64,000 nt of DNA from JACVRW01 sp963771715 (lineage in GTDB: Bacteria > Actinomycetota > Thermoleophilia > Solirubrobacterales > Thermoleophilaceae). Made by a program: the position numbers and the translations under genes. The stretch lies in NCBI GenBank assembly GCA_963771715.1, contig CAVYUQ010000016.1, positions 1-64,000 on the forward strand, read 5' to 3'. The notes beneath the pieces were generated by a model. It made no database searches. It saw only the letters and a program-made list of their open reading frames with translations, and was not told the origin of the DNA. Positions 42,128-50,631 of this stretch are shown here, piece after piece. Position 1 is the first letter of the stretch. Each line of letters starts with the position of its first letter.

Positions 42128-42853
42128 TCACGCCGGAGTGAGCATCGTGTGGATGCCGCACTCGGACTTGCTGCGTCCCGCCCAGCGTCCCGACCGCTCG
42201 TCCTCGCCGGGGAGAATCGGCCGCGTGCACGGCGCGCAGCCGATCGACGCGAAGCCACGCTCGAACAGCGGATGCTCGGGGATGTCGTGCTTCCGCATGT
42301 ACGCGTGCGTGTCCTTCGCGGTCCACGACGCCATCGGGTTCACCTTCGTCACTCCGCCCTGGAAGCGCTCGACGATCGTGATCGACCCGCGCGCCGCCGA
42401 CTGGGCGCGGCGCCGGCCGTTGATCCAGCAGTGCACGCCCTCGAGCGCGGCCTTCAGCGGCGCGACCTTGTGGATCGAGCAGCAGAGGTCGGGGTTCGTG
42501 CGGAAGAGCTCGGGGCCGTGCTTCCGCTCGAGCTCCTCCTTGGTGACGGGCGAGCGGACTTCGCGGATCGGGAAGCCAAAGCGCCGCACGATCTCGTCGC
42601 GGTAGGCGAGCGTCTCGGGGAAGTGGAAGCCGGTATCGAGGAACACGATCGGCACCCACGGGGCGACCGTCTGCAGCATGTGGCCGAGCACCACGCCGTC
42701 GTGCTGGAACGAGCAGGTGAGGATCACTTCCGGAGCGAACGTGTCGGTCGCCCAGCGGAGGATCTCCTCCGGGCTCCGGTCTTCGAATGCGGCATTCAGG
42801 GCGGCCACGTCGACCGCGGGAGAAGTGCGCGCTGCGGCGTTGGAAGCGGTCAT
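42128..42853 (-). CDS. cysH: Assimilatory APS/PAPS reductase (iron-sulfur type)
   Basis: 241 residues from ATG 42853. The nucleotide-sulfate binding part is APEVILTCSFQHDGVVLGHM, followed by VPIVFLDTGFHFPETLAYRD. The cluster-binding Cys residues are in DLCCSIHKVAPL and SIGCAPCTRPILPGEDERSG, and the catalytic Cys is in the C-terminal SECGIH. The CC...CxxC pattern marks the [4Fe-4S] form, which usually reduces APS to sulfite using thioredoxin. It converges on the hydrolase gene with the repeat between. Confidence 0.92.
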   Translation of the reverse strand: MTASNAAARTSPAVDVAALNAAFEDRSPEEILRWATDTFAPEVILTCSFQHDGVVLGHMLQTVAPWVPIVFLDTGFHFPETLAYRDEIVRRFGFPIREVRSPVTKEELERKHGPELFRTNPDLCCSIHKVAPLKAALEGVHCWINGRRRAQSAARGSITIVERFQGGVTKVNPMASWTAKDTHAYMRKHDIPEHPLFERGFASIGCAPCTRPILPGEDERSGRWAGRSKSECGIHTMLTPA

Positions 42854-42991
42854 GATGGGTTCCTCGTAGCAACCCTTCGCGGCTAACACAACTAAGACAA
42901 TCATTTCGATTATCTACCTGGGAATCCGATTGACGCAGCGCCGCCGTTCGCTCACCCTTCGCCGAATCCCACCCTTTCGTCAGGAGGAACC

Positions 42992-44138
42992 ATGTCGGAA
43001 GCCTACATCGTCGACGCCTGCCGCACCCCGCGCGGCCGCAAGAAGGGCAGCTTCAAGAACGTCCATCCGATCGATCTGCTTGGCGTTTCACTGAACGCGA
43101 TCCTCGAGCGGACGGGCGTCGATCCGAAGGAGGTCGACGACGTGATCATCGGCTGCGTGACCCAGACCGCGGAGCAGGGCTGCAACATCGCGCGCGGCGC
43201 GGTGCTCGCGGCCGGATGGCCGATCGAGGTGCCGGGCACGACGCTGAACCGCTTCTGCGGCTCGGGCCAGCAGGCGGTGAACTTCGCGGCGATGGCCGTG
43301 AAGTCCGGTGCGCAGGACCTCGTCGTCGCGGGCGGCGTCGAGAACATGACCCGCATGCCGATGGGCGCCGACATGGGCGGCGGATCCGGCGACGAGCCTC
43401 TTCGAAAAATACAACCTCGTGCCGCAGGGCCTCTCGGCCGAGATGATCGCCGACCAGTGGAAATACAGCCGCCAGCAGCTCGACGAGTTCGCGCTCGCGA
43501 GCCAGCAGAGGGCGTGGGCGGCGATCCAGGACAACCGCTTCGCGAAGAGCCTCGTGCCGGTGAAGGTGAAGACCGACGACGGCGGCGACAAGGTCGTCAC
43601 TCAGGACGAGCATCCGCGCCCGCAGACGACGCTCGAAGGCCTGATGGCGCTCCCCGCGTCGTTCAAGCCGGACGGCAAGATCCACGCCGGGAACTCGAGC
43701 GGGATCGTCGACGGCTCCGGAGTCGTGATGCTCGCCTCCGAGCGGAAGGTGAAGGAGCTCGGCTTGAAGCCGCGCGCGCGGATCGTCGATCAGGTGATCG
43801 TCGGCTCCGAGCCGGTGATCATGCTCACCGGTCCCGTGCCCGCGACGCAGAAGATCTTGAAGCGCACGGGCATGACGATGAAGGACATCGACCTCGTCGA
43901 GATCAACGAGGCGTTCGCGCCGGTGCCGCTCCTCCTCATCGAGGAGATGGGCATCGATCCGGAGCGGGTGAACGTGAACGGTGGCGCGATCGCGCTCGGT
44001 CACCCGCTCGGCGCGACCGGCGCGATGCTGATCGGCACGATCGTCGACGAGCTCGAGCGTCGCAATCTCGAGCGCGGCCTCGTGACGATGTGCATCGGTC
44101 TCGGCATGGGCATCGCCACGATCGTCGAGCGCGTCTAA
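42992..44138 (+). CDS. Thiolase (acetyl-CoA acyltransferase), one reading-frame break
   Basis: The first frame holds MSEAYIVDACRTPRGRKKGS and DDVIIGCVTQTAEQGCNIAR. It continues with TLNRFCGSGQQAVNFAAMAV (nucleophile Cys) and VVAGGVENMTRMPMGADMGG. Near 43398 one extra base shifts the frame, and the protein continues LVPQGLSAEMIADQWKYSRQ. Further on are IDLVEINEAFAPVPLLLIEE, NGGAIALGHPLGATGAM (catalytic His) and LVTMCIGLGMG (catalytic Cys). Restored length is about 382 residues. The opening resembles FadA/steroid-type thiolases, which cleave 3-ketoacyl-CoA. A Shine-Dalgarno AGGAGG precedes the ATG. Confidence 0.87.
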
Positions 44139-44144
44139 AAGGAA

Positions 44145-44173
44145 ACGGCCTGGAGCGCTTGGCTCCAGGCCGT
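44145..44173. terminator. Hairpin terminator between thiolase and patatin
   Basis: ACGGCCTGGAGC (44145-44156) and GCTCCAGGCCGT (44162-44173) pair perfectly over 12 bases with a 5-base loop. It follows the thiolase stop by 6 bases and lies about 50 bases beyond the patatin stop, so it can serve both converging genes. The T run is weak. Confidence 0.65.
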
Positions 44174-44223
44174 CTCTAGACCCCTCCGCCTCCCCGCTCC
44201 TCTTCCCCGCTTGAGGGCGCCCG

Positions 44224-45574
44224 CTAGGCAACGGTGACGTTGCGTCTCGGTACGTCCTCCGACAGGAAGCTCGGGGCGGCCTCCTTTACAAAAGACTCCT
44301 TCAACTCCGCAAGGCGTTTTCGCGTCGCTTGCCGTGAAATCTGGATGCCGTAGCTCTCGAGGATCTGACGGATCGGCTCGAAGTGCCGCTCGATCGAGCT
44401 CGTCACCGACATGTAGCCGTGCTCCGCGGCCCAGCGCCGCTCCCAGAACGCGAGCGGATTCATGCGGAAGAATTTGAGGTCGTTCTCCTCCGGCTCGATC
44501 ACGATGATGTCGCCGCGGAAGCTCGGATCGTCGAGATACTCGCGAAGCCCGTATTGCAATCGGGAATGCAGAAGCGTGCGGAAGACCTGATTCAGGATCG
44601 GCAGCATGCCACGGCTCGCGAGCGGCAAGCCTTCGTAGACGTAGTGATCGTCCGCCGTCTGCCGCGCGAGCACGCGGTTGTAGATACGGGCGGAACGGGT
44701 TGTAGCAGATCACGAGCTGCGCGCCGTGCTCGATCGCGACGTCGACGTTCGCGGTGCGACGCACGCCGCCGTCGACGTAGTCGATGCCGTGGATGCGCGC
44801 GGGCTTGTAGAAGCCGGGCAGCGCGGTCGTCGCCTGCACTGCCTGCGAGATCGTCACCGAGCTGTCTTCGTTGTGGCCGAAGACGACGCGCTCGGCGGTG
44901 TCGAGGTTCATCGCCGCGATGAAGAGCTCTTTCTTCCGCGCGCGGTAGAGAACCTTGAAGTCGTTCGTGAGCCCGCGACGCTCGATGTTCTCGCGCAGGT
45001 AGCGCTCGATCGCAGCGTTGTCGAAGAAGCCCGACGGGAGATAGTCGAGCGGGAACGGAAACTCGCGCGCCGAGAGCAAACCTCGTCCGATCGGGGCCAG
45101 CACGGCGAAGAAGTTTCGCGGCGTCGGCCGCCGGACGAGGTCGCGGAGCGGATCGCGGATCGTCTCGAGGAGACGGGGGCTCTCGGCCAGGAAGTCGAGG
45201 ATCGCGCCGGGGAAATAGGTGGCGAGATCGAGGAGGTAGCGAAGCGGTTTCTCGGCGAACTCGGCGTAGTTCGGGTTGTAGAACTCGCCCGCGCGAAACA
45301 TCGTGAACTCTTCGGACTCGCCCTCGAGGCTCTTGATCATCTCGGCCGGGGAGATTCCCGCGGCGAGCGGCGCCGCGAGGAACGCGCCTGCGGAGAGCCC
45401 GACGTAGACGTCGAAATCCGTCGTCTTCTTGTTGACGAGGAAGTCGTCGAGCGCCTTCAGGCCGCCGACCTTGAACGCCCCGCCGGTGACGGCTCCCCCG
45501 GCCAGGACCAGCGCCACCTTGGCGTCGGTCTTCCGAACGGAGAGGTCACTTCGCTGGATGATCGTGATGCCCAT
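44224..45574 (-). CDS. Patatin-like phospholipase, one reading-frame break
   Basis: About 450 residues. The oxyanion loop is LVLAGGAVTGGAFKVGGLKA, the nucleophile Ser is in DVYVGLSAGAFLAAPLAAGI (GxSxG), and the catalytic Asp is in HGIDYVDGGVRRTANVDVAI. After VICYNPFRP, near 44685, one extra base shifts the frame. The C-terminal part continues RVLARQTADDHYVYEGLPLA, FRTLLHSRLQYGLREYLDDP and DIIVIEPEENDLKFFRMNPL. The Ser-Asp dyad of lipid acyl hydrolases is complete. No signal peptide is seen. It converges on the thiolase across a hairpin. Confidence 0.85.
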
Positions 45575-45689
45575 CGCGGTCCTTCTACCTCGCGGTCACG
45601 ATGTGCCCGCGCTCACGCGCGCGCCGAAATTCGATGTGCCGGCCTCCTATGGGCTCTGACGTGAACGTTGACGACGTCGTCGTCGGCGA

Positions 45690-46151
45690 TCAGGTGCCTG
45701 CGCAGATCGTCGGCAGGACGATCTTCTCGTTGTTGCGCGTCGAGAAGTCGATCCCGTCGAGCAGCGGGGTGGTGCAACCGCGTCCCCGGGTGGCGCGCAG
45801 GAACGGCGCGTAGCGCGCTCGGGTCCCCGCTTCGGTTCCCCACACGACGTCGTGGTTGCCGGGGACTACGACGATCCGCCGGCGCTGGGCGGGCAGGAGC
45901 GGGGCGGCGTCGGCAAGCAGCTTCTCGAAGGCCTGAAACCCGGTCTTGTCGGCCTGGTAGGCGAGGTCGCCACTGAAGACCGCGGCTGTGGGGCGGCCGT
46001 GTTCGGCGACGAACGAGGCTATGCCGTCGAGGGTGCGGCGGAAGACCTGCTGGGTGGTCTCGAGGTCCTCGCGGGCGATGTCGAGCTTGTCGTCGTCGAG
46101 CGACTGCCCGGGCGAGATGTCGCCGAGGTGCGGGTCGGAGCGTGGAGGATC
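45690..46151 (-). pseudogene. Metallophosphoesterase, N-terminal fragment
   Basis: The minus strand reads SDPHLGDISPGQSLDDDKLD, AAVFSGDLAYQADKTGFQAF and RIVVVPGNHDVVWGTEAGTR. These are the first three metal-binding motifs of calcineurin-like phosphoesterases (DxH, GDxxY, GNHD). The frame ends at a TGA at 45690 right after IVLPTICAGT. The later GHxH motif is missing, so the 3' half is lost. The 5' end near 46151 also appears shifted (TWILH joins SDPH out of frame). It lies in a mosaic zone and marks the change from the delta-type to the actinobacterial-type part. Confidence 0.6.
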
Positions 46152-46223
46152 CAGGTCAATTGGGTCTGCCGCAACGGGAGGCGTGAAGCTTGGCGGATTG
46201 CTGCGCCGCGTGTTACGTGGGCC

Positions 46224-46442
46224 TCACATGCCGGCACGGATCGCCCGAAATGCTCGGATGCCGGCGATGAGAACAGCGAGACGCGACTTGTCGTCGCCCA
46301 GAGTCGCCATCTCACCCGTGGCTCGATCCAGGGCCAGCGCTAGCACGGAGCATGCCGCGTCCGCAAGGTGCTGCTCTCGTAGGCGAAGCCACTCCGCGCG
46401 CAAAGTGTTTTCATGCTCGTGCGGGGAAGCCTCCCGGGGCGT
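46224..46442 (-). other. Possible fragment of a coding region
   Basis: An open minus-strand frame reads HEHENTLRAEWLRLREQHLA, then VLALALDRATGEMATLGDDK, and ends IAGIRAFRAIRAGM. It looks protein-like (amphipathic helices) but has no convincing start. It sits between the phosphoesterase fragment and dut. I do not recognise it. Confidence 0.25.
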
Positions 46443-46490
46443 TCAACGTTCATTGGCTAACTGACGACCAGGCGGGACAGGAGCGCGTAT

Positions 46491-47009
46491 GTGTCGCGAC
46501 CACTCCACCTGGGCTTGAAGGGGTTCGGTGAGGCCCCAAACGCTACGTTTCCGCTGTGTCGGTTGTCACTCTGCCATCTGAGCGAAGTCACCCTCTCCCA
46601 CCCCAGCGCGCGGTTGCCGGCCAGGAACCGTGCGGGTGATGCGGCCTACGATCTCTTTAGCGTCGACCGCCTCGCGCTCGCGCCGGGTATCCGACGCGTC
46701 GTTCAAACGGGCATAGCACTGGCCCTGCCACCAGGCGTTGCAGGTCTAGTGATCCCACGGTCGGGTTTGGCCGCTCAACATGGGCTGTCTGTAGTTAACG
46801 GACCTGGCTTGATCGACCCAAACTACCGCGGAGACAATCGCGTCGTTCTCATCAATCTTGGCTCAACGACGATCGAGATTGGCGTTGGCGATCGCATCGC
46901 TCAACTCCTACTGGTGCGTTTCTGGGCGCCGCCCATATCTCGAGTGGAGAAGCTTCCCGCCACCGAGGATGATCGCGGTACTCAAGGTTTCGGCTCGTCC
47001 GGACGCTGA
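46491..47009 (+). CDS. dut: dUTP diphosphatase
   Basis: 172 residues from GTG 46491, preceded by ACAGGAG at 7 bases. dUTPase motifs are present in order: motif 1 AGDAAYDLFSV, motif 2 VIPRSGLAAQHGLSVVNGP, motif 3 GLIDPNYRGDNRVVLINLG, motif 4 VGDRIAQLLLV and motif 5 DRGTQGFGSSGR. It hydrolyses dUTP to dUMP. The first 50 residues are longer than usual, so the true start may lie downstream. Base composition is visibly less GC-rich than the flanking blocks, which fits a separate origin for this stretch. Confidence 0.88.
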   Translation: MSRPLHLGLKGFGEAPNATFPLCRLSLCHLSEVTLSHPSARLPARNRAGDAAYDLFSVDRLALAPGIRRVVQTGIALALPPGVAGLVIPRSGLAAQHGLSVVNGPGLIDPNYRGDNRVVLINLGSTTIEIGVGDRIAQLLLVRFWAPPISRVEKLPATEDDRGTQGFGSSGR

Positions 47010-47260
47010 GCCTGGGCGACGCCCGAGTGTCGCCCGACCAAACTAGGACGAGCTGTTTTGGCGGACGGTGACCTCGTATGACGTCGCGTCGTCCACTTTC
47101 CAAACGCCTGACGCGCGCAACGTTTCAGTTCTTCGTCTACCCGTCGCTGCGCGACGGCGCGAAGATGCTCTGAGAGGGTTGATGCACCGGCGGCCTTCAA
47201 TTGCTGCTGAGCAGCATCGATGGCTGCCTCAGCATCACGCATTTTGCGGTCTGGGCACAT
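46982..47260 (-). CDS. Small hypothetical protein
   Basis: Up to 92 residues. The first half (MRDAEAAIDAAQQQLKAAGA, then LSEHLRAVAQRRVDEELKR) reads as convincing amphipathic helices. The second half is basic and low in complexity. It overlaps the 3' end of dut by 28 bases. The start could be the ATG at 47260 or one four to six codons later. Function is unknown. The stretch 47010-47320 holds nothing else I can support. Confidence 0.35.
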   Translation of the reverse strand: MCPDRKMRDAEAAIDAAQQQLKAAGASTLSEHLRAVAQRRVDEELKRCARQAFGKWTTRRHTRSPSAKTARPSLVGRHSGVAQAQRPDEPKP

Positions 47261-47299
47261 CTCGTCAGGATTGCAGAGGAATCACAGCCCTGGCTAACA

Positions 47300-47475
47300 C
47301 ATCGCGGGCACGTCGAGTGCCAAGTAGGCCACTGGGACTCCTTGCTTCAGCAGGATGTCCAGCACCATCTCGCCCTTCTCCAGCATCGACTTGATTCGTG
47401 CGGCTGAGGGGAGCTCCACGCTTGGGTGCACCACGTCGCGCATCCACGCTCCGGGCTCGCCGGTCGGCAATCACG
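47300..47475 (-). pseudogene. GntR/UTRA regulator fragment (duplicate)
   Basis: The minus strand reads GEPGAWMRDVVHPSVELPSA, IKSMLEKGEMVLDILLKQGV and PVAYLALDVPAMC then stop. The same protein segment occurs in the GntR gene at 48338-48477, where it continues into a full UTRA domain. This copy is preceded in frame by a stop codon, so it is a dead fragment left downstream of the acetyltransferase gene. Confidence 0.55.
47324..47461 (+). repeat. Direct repeat within GntR segment, copy 1
   Basis: About 138 bases closely matching 48338-48477 in the same orientation, with a handful of mismatches (for example GTAGGCCACTGGGACTCC versus GTAGGCGACCGGGACTCC). The two copies are about 1.0 kb apart and flank the acetyltransferase gene. 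Confidence 0.75.
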
Positions 47476-47534
47476 GGCCGGAAGAGCCTCGTCCTCGGAC
47501 CCGCCCGCTCAGGGAAGAGACGTTCATCCGATAG

Positions 47535-48101
47535 CTAGTCGATTTGAGGTAACCGCAGGTCCGGAGTGTCGCTGTGCCAGGGACGCGGGTCGGTCCGCAC
47601 GAGGGAGTAGAGCAGCACGTCGTGGTTGCGACCGTTGTTGAAGAACGCGCCGCGAACCGTTCCCTCGAGCACGAACCCGCACTTCTCGGCGATATGGCAC
47701 GAGGCGGCATTCTCGGGAACGATCACAAGGTGGATGCGATACCGCTGCTTCGTCGCGAACAGGTGATCGACCATGAGCTGAATGGCCTCCGTCGTGTAAC
47801 CGCGGCCGGCGAAACTTTCACCGTAGAGCTGGTAGGAGAGCTCAAACGCGTCCCAGTAGCTCACGGCCCTGAAGAACTCGATGTGGCCCGCCATCTCGCC
47901 CTCCGAGGTGACCATCAGGAGCGTGCCCTCGTCTTGTTGCCAGAAGCCGTTCTCGGCGAACTCGCGTCGAAAGGCGGGCTCGGACAGGACGCCGAGGGGG
48001 AAGTGAGGGCCGCGGTCCGCGATGTTCACGTGCGCCGCATACAGCGCGTCCAAATCGGCATCGCGGACCGGGCGGAGCTGGATCAGCCGTCCCTGCAGCA
48101 T
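47535..48101 (-). CDS. GNAT-family N-acetyltransferase
   Basis: 188 residues from ATG 48101. The opening is MLQGRLIQLRPVRDADLDAL. The acetyl-CoA binding region includes AGHIEFFRAVSYWDAFELSY and LYGESFAGRGYTTEAIQLMV, with FAGRGYTTEA as the pyrophosphate-binding loop. VIVPENAASCHIAEKCGFVL is the typical late motif, and the end is basic. This is the RimJ/RimL-like subgroup. The ATG overlaps the GntR stop (TGATG), so it is translated with the regulator. The substrate is unknown. Confidence 0.85.
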   Translation of the reverse strand: MLQGRLIQLRPVRDADLDALYAAHVNIADRGPHFPLGVLSEPAFRREFAENGFWQQDEGTLLMVTSEGEMAGHIEFFRAVSYWDAFELSYQLYGESFAGRGYTTEAIQLMVDHLFATKQRYRIHLVIVPENAASCHIAEKCGFVLEGTVRGAFFNNGRNHDVLLYSLVRTDPRPWHSDTPDLRLPQID

Positions 48102-48922
48102 CAGGGTCTTGCCGGGCGTCCGATCGCCGGCACCGGCGGCATGTCTTCCAGCCAGCGCATCACGTGCAGGTCCAGGCTTCGAGGCAGGAAGATGTCGTTG
48201 CTGTGCTCGACCGGGGTGCCTTCGGCTGTGCAGGTCACGTGGTCGATTTCGATTGCGGCTACTGGGTCGTCTACGGCTAGTGCTTTTCCGATTCGGTCGC
48301 GCTTGGTGAGTACGCGTGCGGTTATGTGCGCGCGGGTGTAGGCGACCGGGACTCCTTGCTTCAGCAGGATGTCCAGCACCATCTCGCCCTTCTCCAGCAT
48401 CGACTTGATTCGGGCTGGCTGAGGGCAGCTCCACGCTTGGGTGCACTACGTCGCGCATCCACGCTCCGGGTTCGCCGTCCATGACGATGCACTCGCGTCA
48501 CCTGGGTGGCGGCGGTGTCGGCTGGGAGGCCGAAGATCTCGGCCGTCTCCGGGCGCAGGGGGCGTTCCTCCACGGTCAGGTCGCCCACCTCCAGCTTCAC
48601 TCCTCGCTCGGCGGCGAGCGCCGAGTACGAGACGAGCTTTTCCAGGCCTTCGTCCAGCGACGTCGACACGGCTCGGCCCACGTACGTTCCGCTCCCCTGC
48701 CGGCGCACGATCTCGCCCGAGTCCTCCAGGCGCTGCAGCGCCGTGCGCAGCGTGCCGCGCGAGATCCCCAGATGGCGCTGAGAGCTCCTGCTCGGGCGGC
48801 AGCCGCTCCCCTGGGCGGTGCCGGCCGGTTGCCAGCCACCCGCGCAGCGCCTCCTCGGCTACGTCGACCAGTGAGGGCTTCGCTTCGCGTTCCGCCGTGG
48901 CGGGTTGACCCCCGGTCGCCAT
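48101..48922 (-). CDS. GntR-family (HutC/UTRA) regulator, three reading-frame breaks
   Basis: Joined frames give a winged-helix DNA-binding domain: LVDVAEEALRGWLATGRHRP and PGERLPPEQELS, then, after a shift near 48786, LGISRGTLRTALQRLEDSGE and IVRRQGSGTYVGRAV. The ligand-binding UTRA part follows: GVKLEVGDLTVEERPLRPET, and after shifts near 48486 and 48415, GEPGAWMRDVVHPSVELPSA and SMLEKGEMVLDILLKQGVPV. The end is FLPRSLDLHVMRWLEDMPPV. Each break is explained by one extra base. It starts 17 bases behind fhs, so it likely regulates this C1/methylated-amine cluster, which is an inference from position. Confidence 0.75.
48338..48477 (+). repeat. Direct repeat within GntR gene, copy 2
   Basis: The parent copy of the segment repeated at 47324-47461; it encodes the middle of the UTRA domain of the GntR regulator on the minus strand. 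Confidence 0.75.
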
Positions 48923-48939
48923 GTCGCTCCGATCCTAGG

Positions 48940-50619
48940 TCAGAAGAGCCCGACCGTTCTACCTTCCGCGTCGATGTCGACGTTCAGCGCCGCCGGCGCC
49001 TTGCCCAGCCCGGGCATCTGCTGGATGTCTCCGCACAGCGGCACCAGCCAGCCGGCTCCCGTGTACGCGCGAATGTCGCGGACGGGCAGCGTGAAGTCCT
49101 CCGGCGCGTTCAGCAGCGCCGGGTCGGACGACAGCGAAAGATGCGTCTTCGCCATGCAGATCGGCAGCTTGTCGAGCCCGTCGTCGTTGAACTGCTTGAT
49201 CTTCTTCTGGGCGTCCAAGTAAAAGATGACGTCCTTCGCGCCGTACACCTTCTTCGCGACCTTGCAGATCTTCTCCTCGATCGAGTCGTCGTCCTCGTAG
49301 ATGAACTGGAACTCGTTCGGCTGCTCGCACGCGTCGGCCACCGCCTGCGCCAGCTCCGCCGCGCCCGGTCCGCCGTTCGCGAACCCGTCGTTCACCTCGG
49401 CTCCGAACGCGCCCGCGTCCAGCGCGAGCTTCTTGACCAGCGCGACCTCCTCGTCGGTGTCCCCGGGCCGGCGGTTCACCGCCACCACGCAGGGGAGCCC
49501 GAACGTCTTCACGATCCCGAGGTGGCGCACCAGGTTCGCGGAGCCCTTCTCGACCGCGGCCAGCGCCTCGCCCGAGTCGGCGCGCGGGTCGTCCTCCATC
49601 CCGCCGTGGTGCTTCAGCGCCCGCACGGTTGCGACGAGCACGACCGCCGACGGCGCGATCCCGCCCTTCCGGCAGACGATGTCGAAGAACTTCTCCATCC
49701 CCATGTCCGAGCCGAAGCCGGACTCGGTGATGACGTAGTCGCCCAGCTTCTGGCCGATCAGGTCGGCGACCAGCGACGAGTTTCCGTGCGCGATGTTCGC
49801 GAACGGACCCGCGTGCATCAGGCAGGGCTGGCCCTCGAGCGTCTGGATCAGGTTCGGCTTCAGCGCGTCCTTCAGCAGCACGGTCATCGCCCCCGCCGCG
49901 CCGAGGTCCTCCGCCGTGACCGGCTTGCCGCCGTCGTAGGAGTACGCCACCGTGATCGCGCCGAGGCGCGCGCGCAGGTCGTGCAGGTCGCGCGCCACGG
50001 CCAGGATCGCCATCACCTCGGAGGCCGCGGTGATGTCGAACCCGCTCTCGCGCGGGTAGCCGTTCGCGCGGCCGCCCTGTCCGAGCGTGATCTGCCGCAG
50101 CGCCCGGTCGTTCATGTCGAGCGCCCGCTTCCAGCCCACCCGCAGCGCGTCGATCTTGTGCGGGTTGCCGTGCAGGATCGAGGCGTCGAGCAGCGCGGCC
50201 AGCAGGTTGTTGGCCGCTCCGATCGCGTGGATGTCCCCGGTGAAGTGGAGGTTCAGGTCCTCCATCGGCACCACCTGGGTCAGGCCGCCGCCGGCGGCGC
50301 CGCCCTTGATGCCGAAGACCGGTCCGAGCGAAGGCTCGCGCAGGCAGAGCACCGGCTTCCTGCCGATGTGGCCGAGGCCCTGGGTGAGCGAGACGGCGGT
50401 GGTCGTCTTCCCCTCGCCCGCCTTGGTCGGCGTGACGCCCGCGACGCACACGATCTTCCCGTTCGGCTGGTCGGCCAGCCGCTCGATCACGTCCAGCGAG
50501 ATCTTCGCCTTGTAGCGCCCGTACGGCTCGAACTCGTCCGGCGTCAGGCCGGTCTGCTCGGCGATCGTCTCGATCGGGAGGAGCTCCGCCTCCTGCGCGA
50601 TCTCAAGGCTCGACTTCAT
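48940..50619 (-). CDS. fhs: Formate-tetrahydrofolate ligase
   Basis: 559 residues, intact and of full length. The P-loop is VAGVTPTKAGEGKTTTAVSL, followed by the family blocks LREPSLGPVFGIKGGAAGGG, FTGDIHAIGAANNLLAALLD, HAGPFANIAHGNSSLVADLI and TESGFGSDMGMEKFFDIVCR. It joins formate to tetrahydrofolate using ATP, or runs backwards to make ATP and formate. It starts 12 bases after the soxB-like stop, at the end of the methylated-amine operon, where it can link C1 units released there to folate metabolism. Confidence 0.96.
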   Translation of the reverse strand: MKSSLEIAQEAELLPIETIAEQTGLTPDEFEPYGRYKAKISLDVIERLADQPNGKIVCVAGVTPTKAGEGKTTTAVSLTQGLGHIGRKPVLCLREPSLGPVFGIKGGAAGGGLTQVVPMEDLNLHFTGDIHAIGAANNLLAALLDASILHGNPHKIDALRVGWKRALDMNDRALRQITLGQGGRANGYPRESGFDITAASEVMAILAVARDLHDLRARLGAITVAYSYDGGKPVTAEDLGAAGAMTVLLKDALKPNLIQTLEGQPCLMHAGPFANIAHGNSSLVADLIGQKLGDYVITESGFGSDMGMEKFFDIVCRKGGIAPSAVVLVATVRALKHHGGMEDDPRADSGEALAAVEKGSANLVRHLGIVKTFGLPCVVAVNRRPGDTDEEVALVKKLALDAGAFGAEVNDGFANGGPGAAELAQAVADACEQPNEFQFIYEDDDSIEEKICKVAKKVYGAKDVIFYLDAQKKIKQFNDDGLDKLPICMAKTHLSLSSDPALLNAPEDFTLPVRDIRAYTGAGWLVPLCGDIQQMPGLGKAPAALNVDIDAEGRTVGLF

Positions 50620-50631
50620 CTCTCTCCTCCG

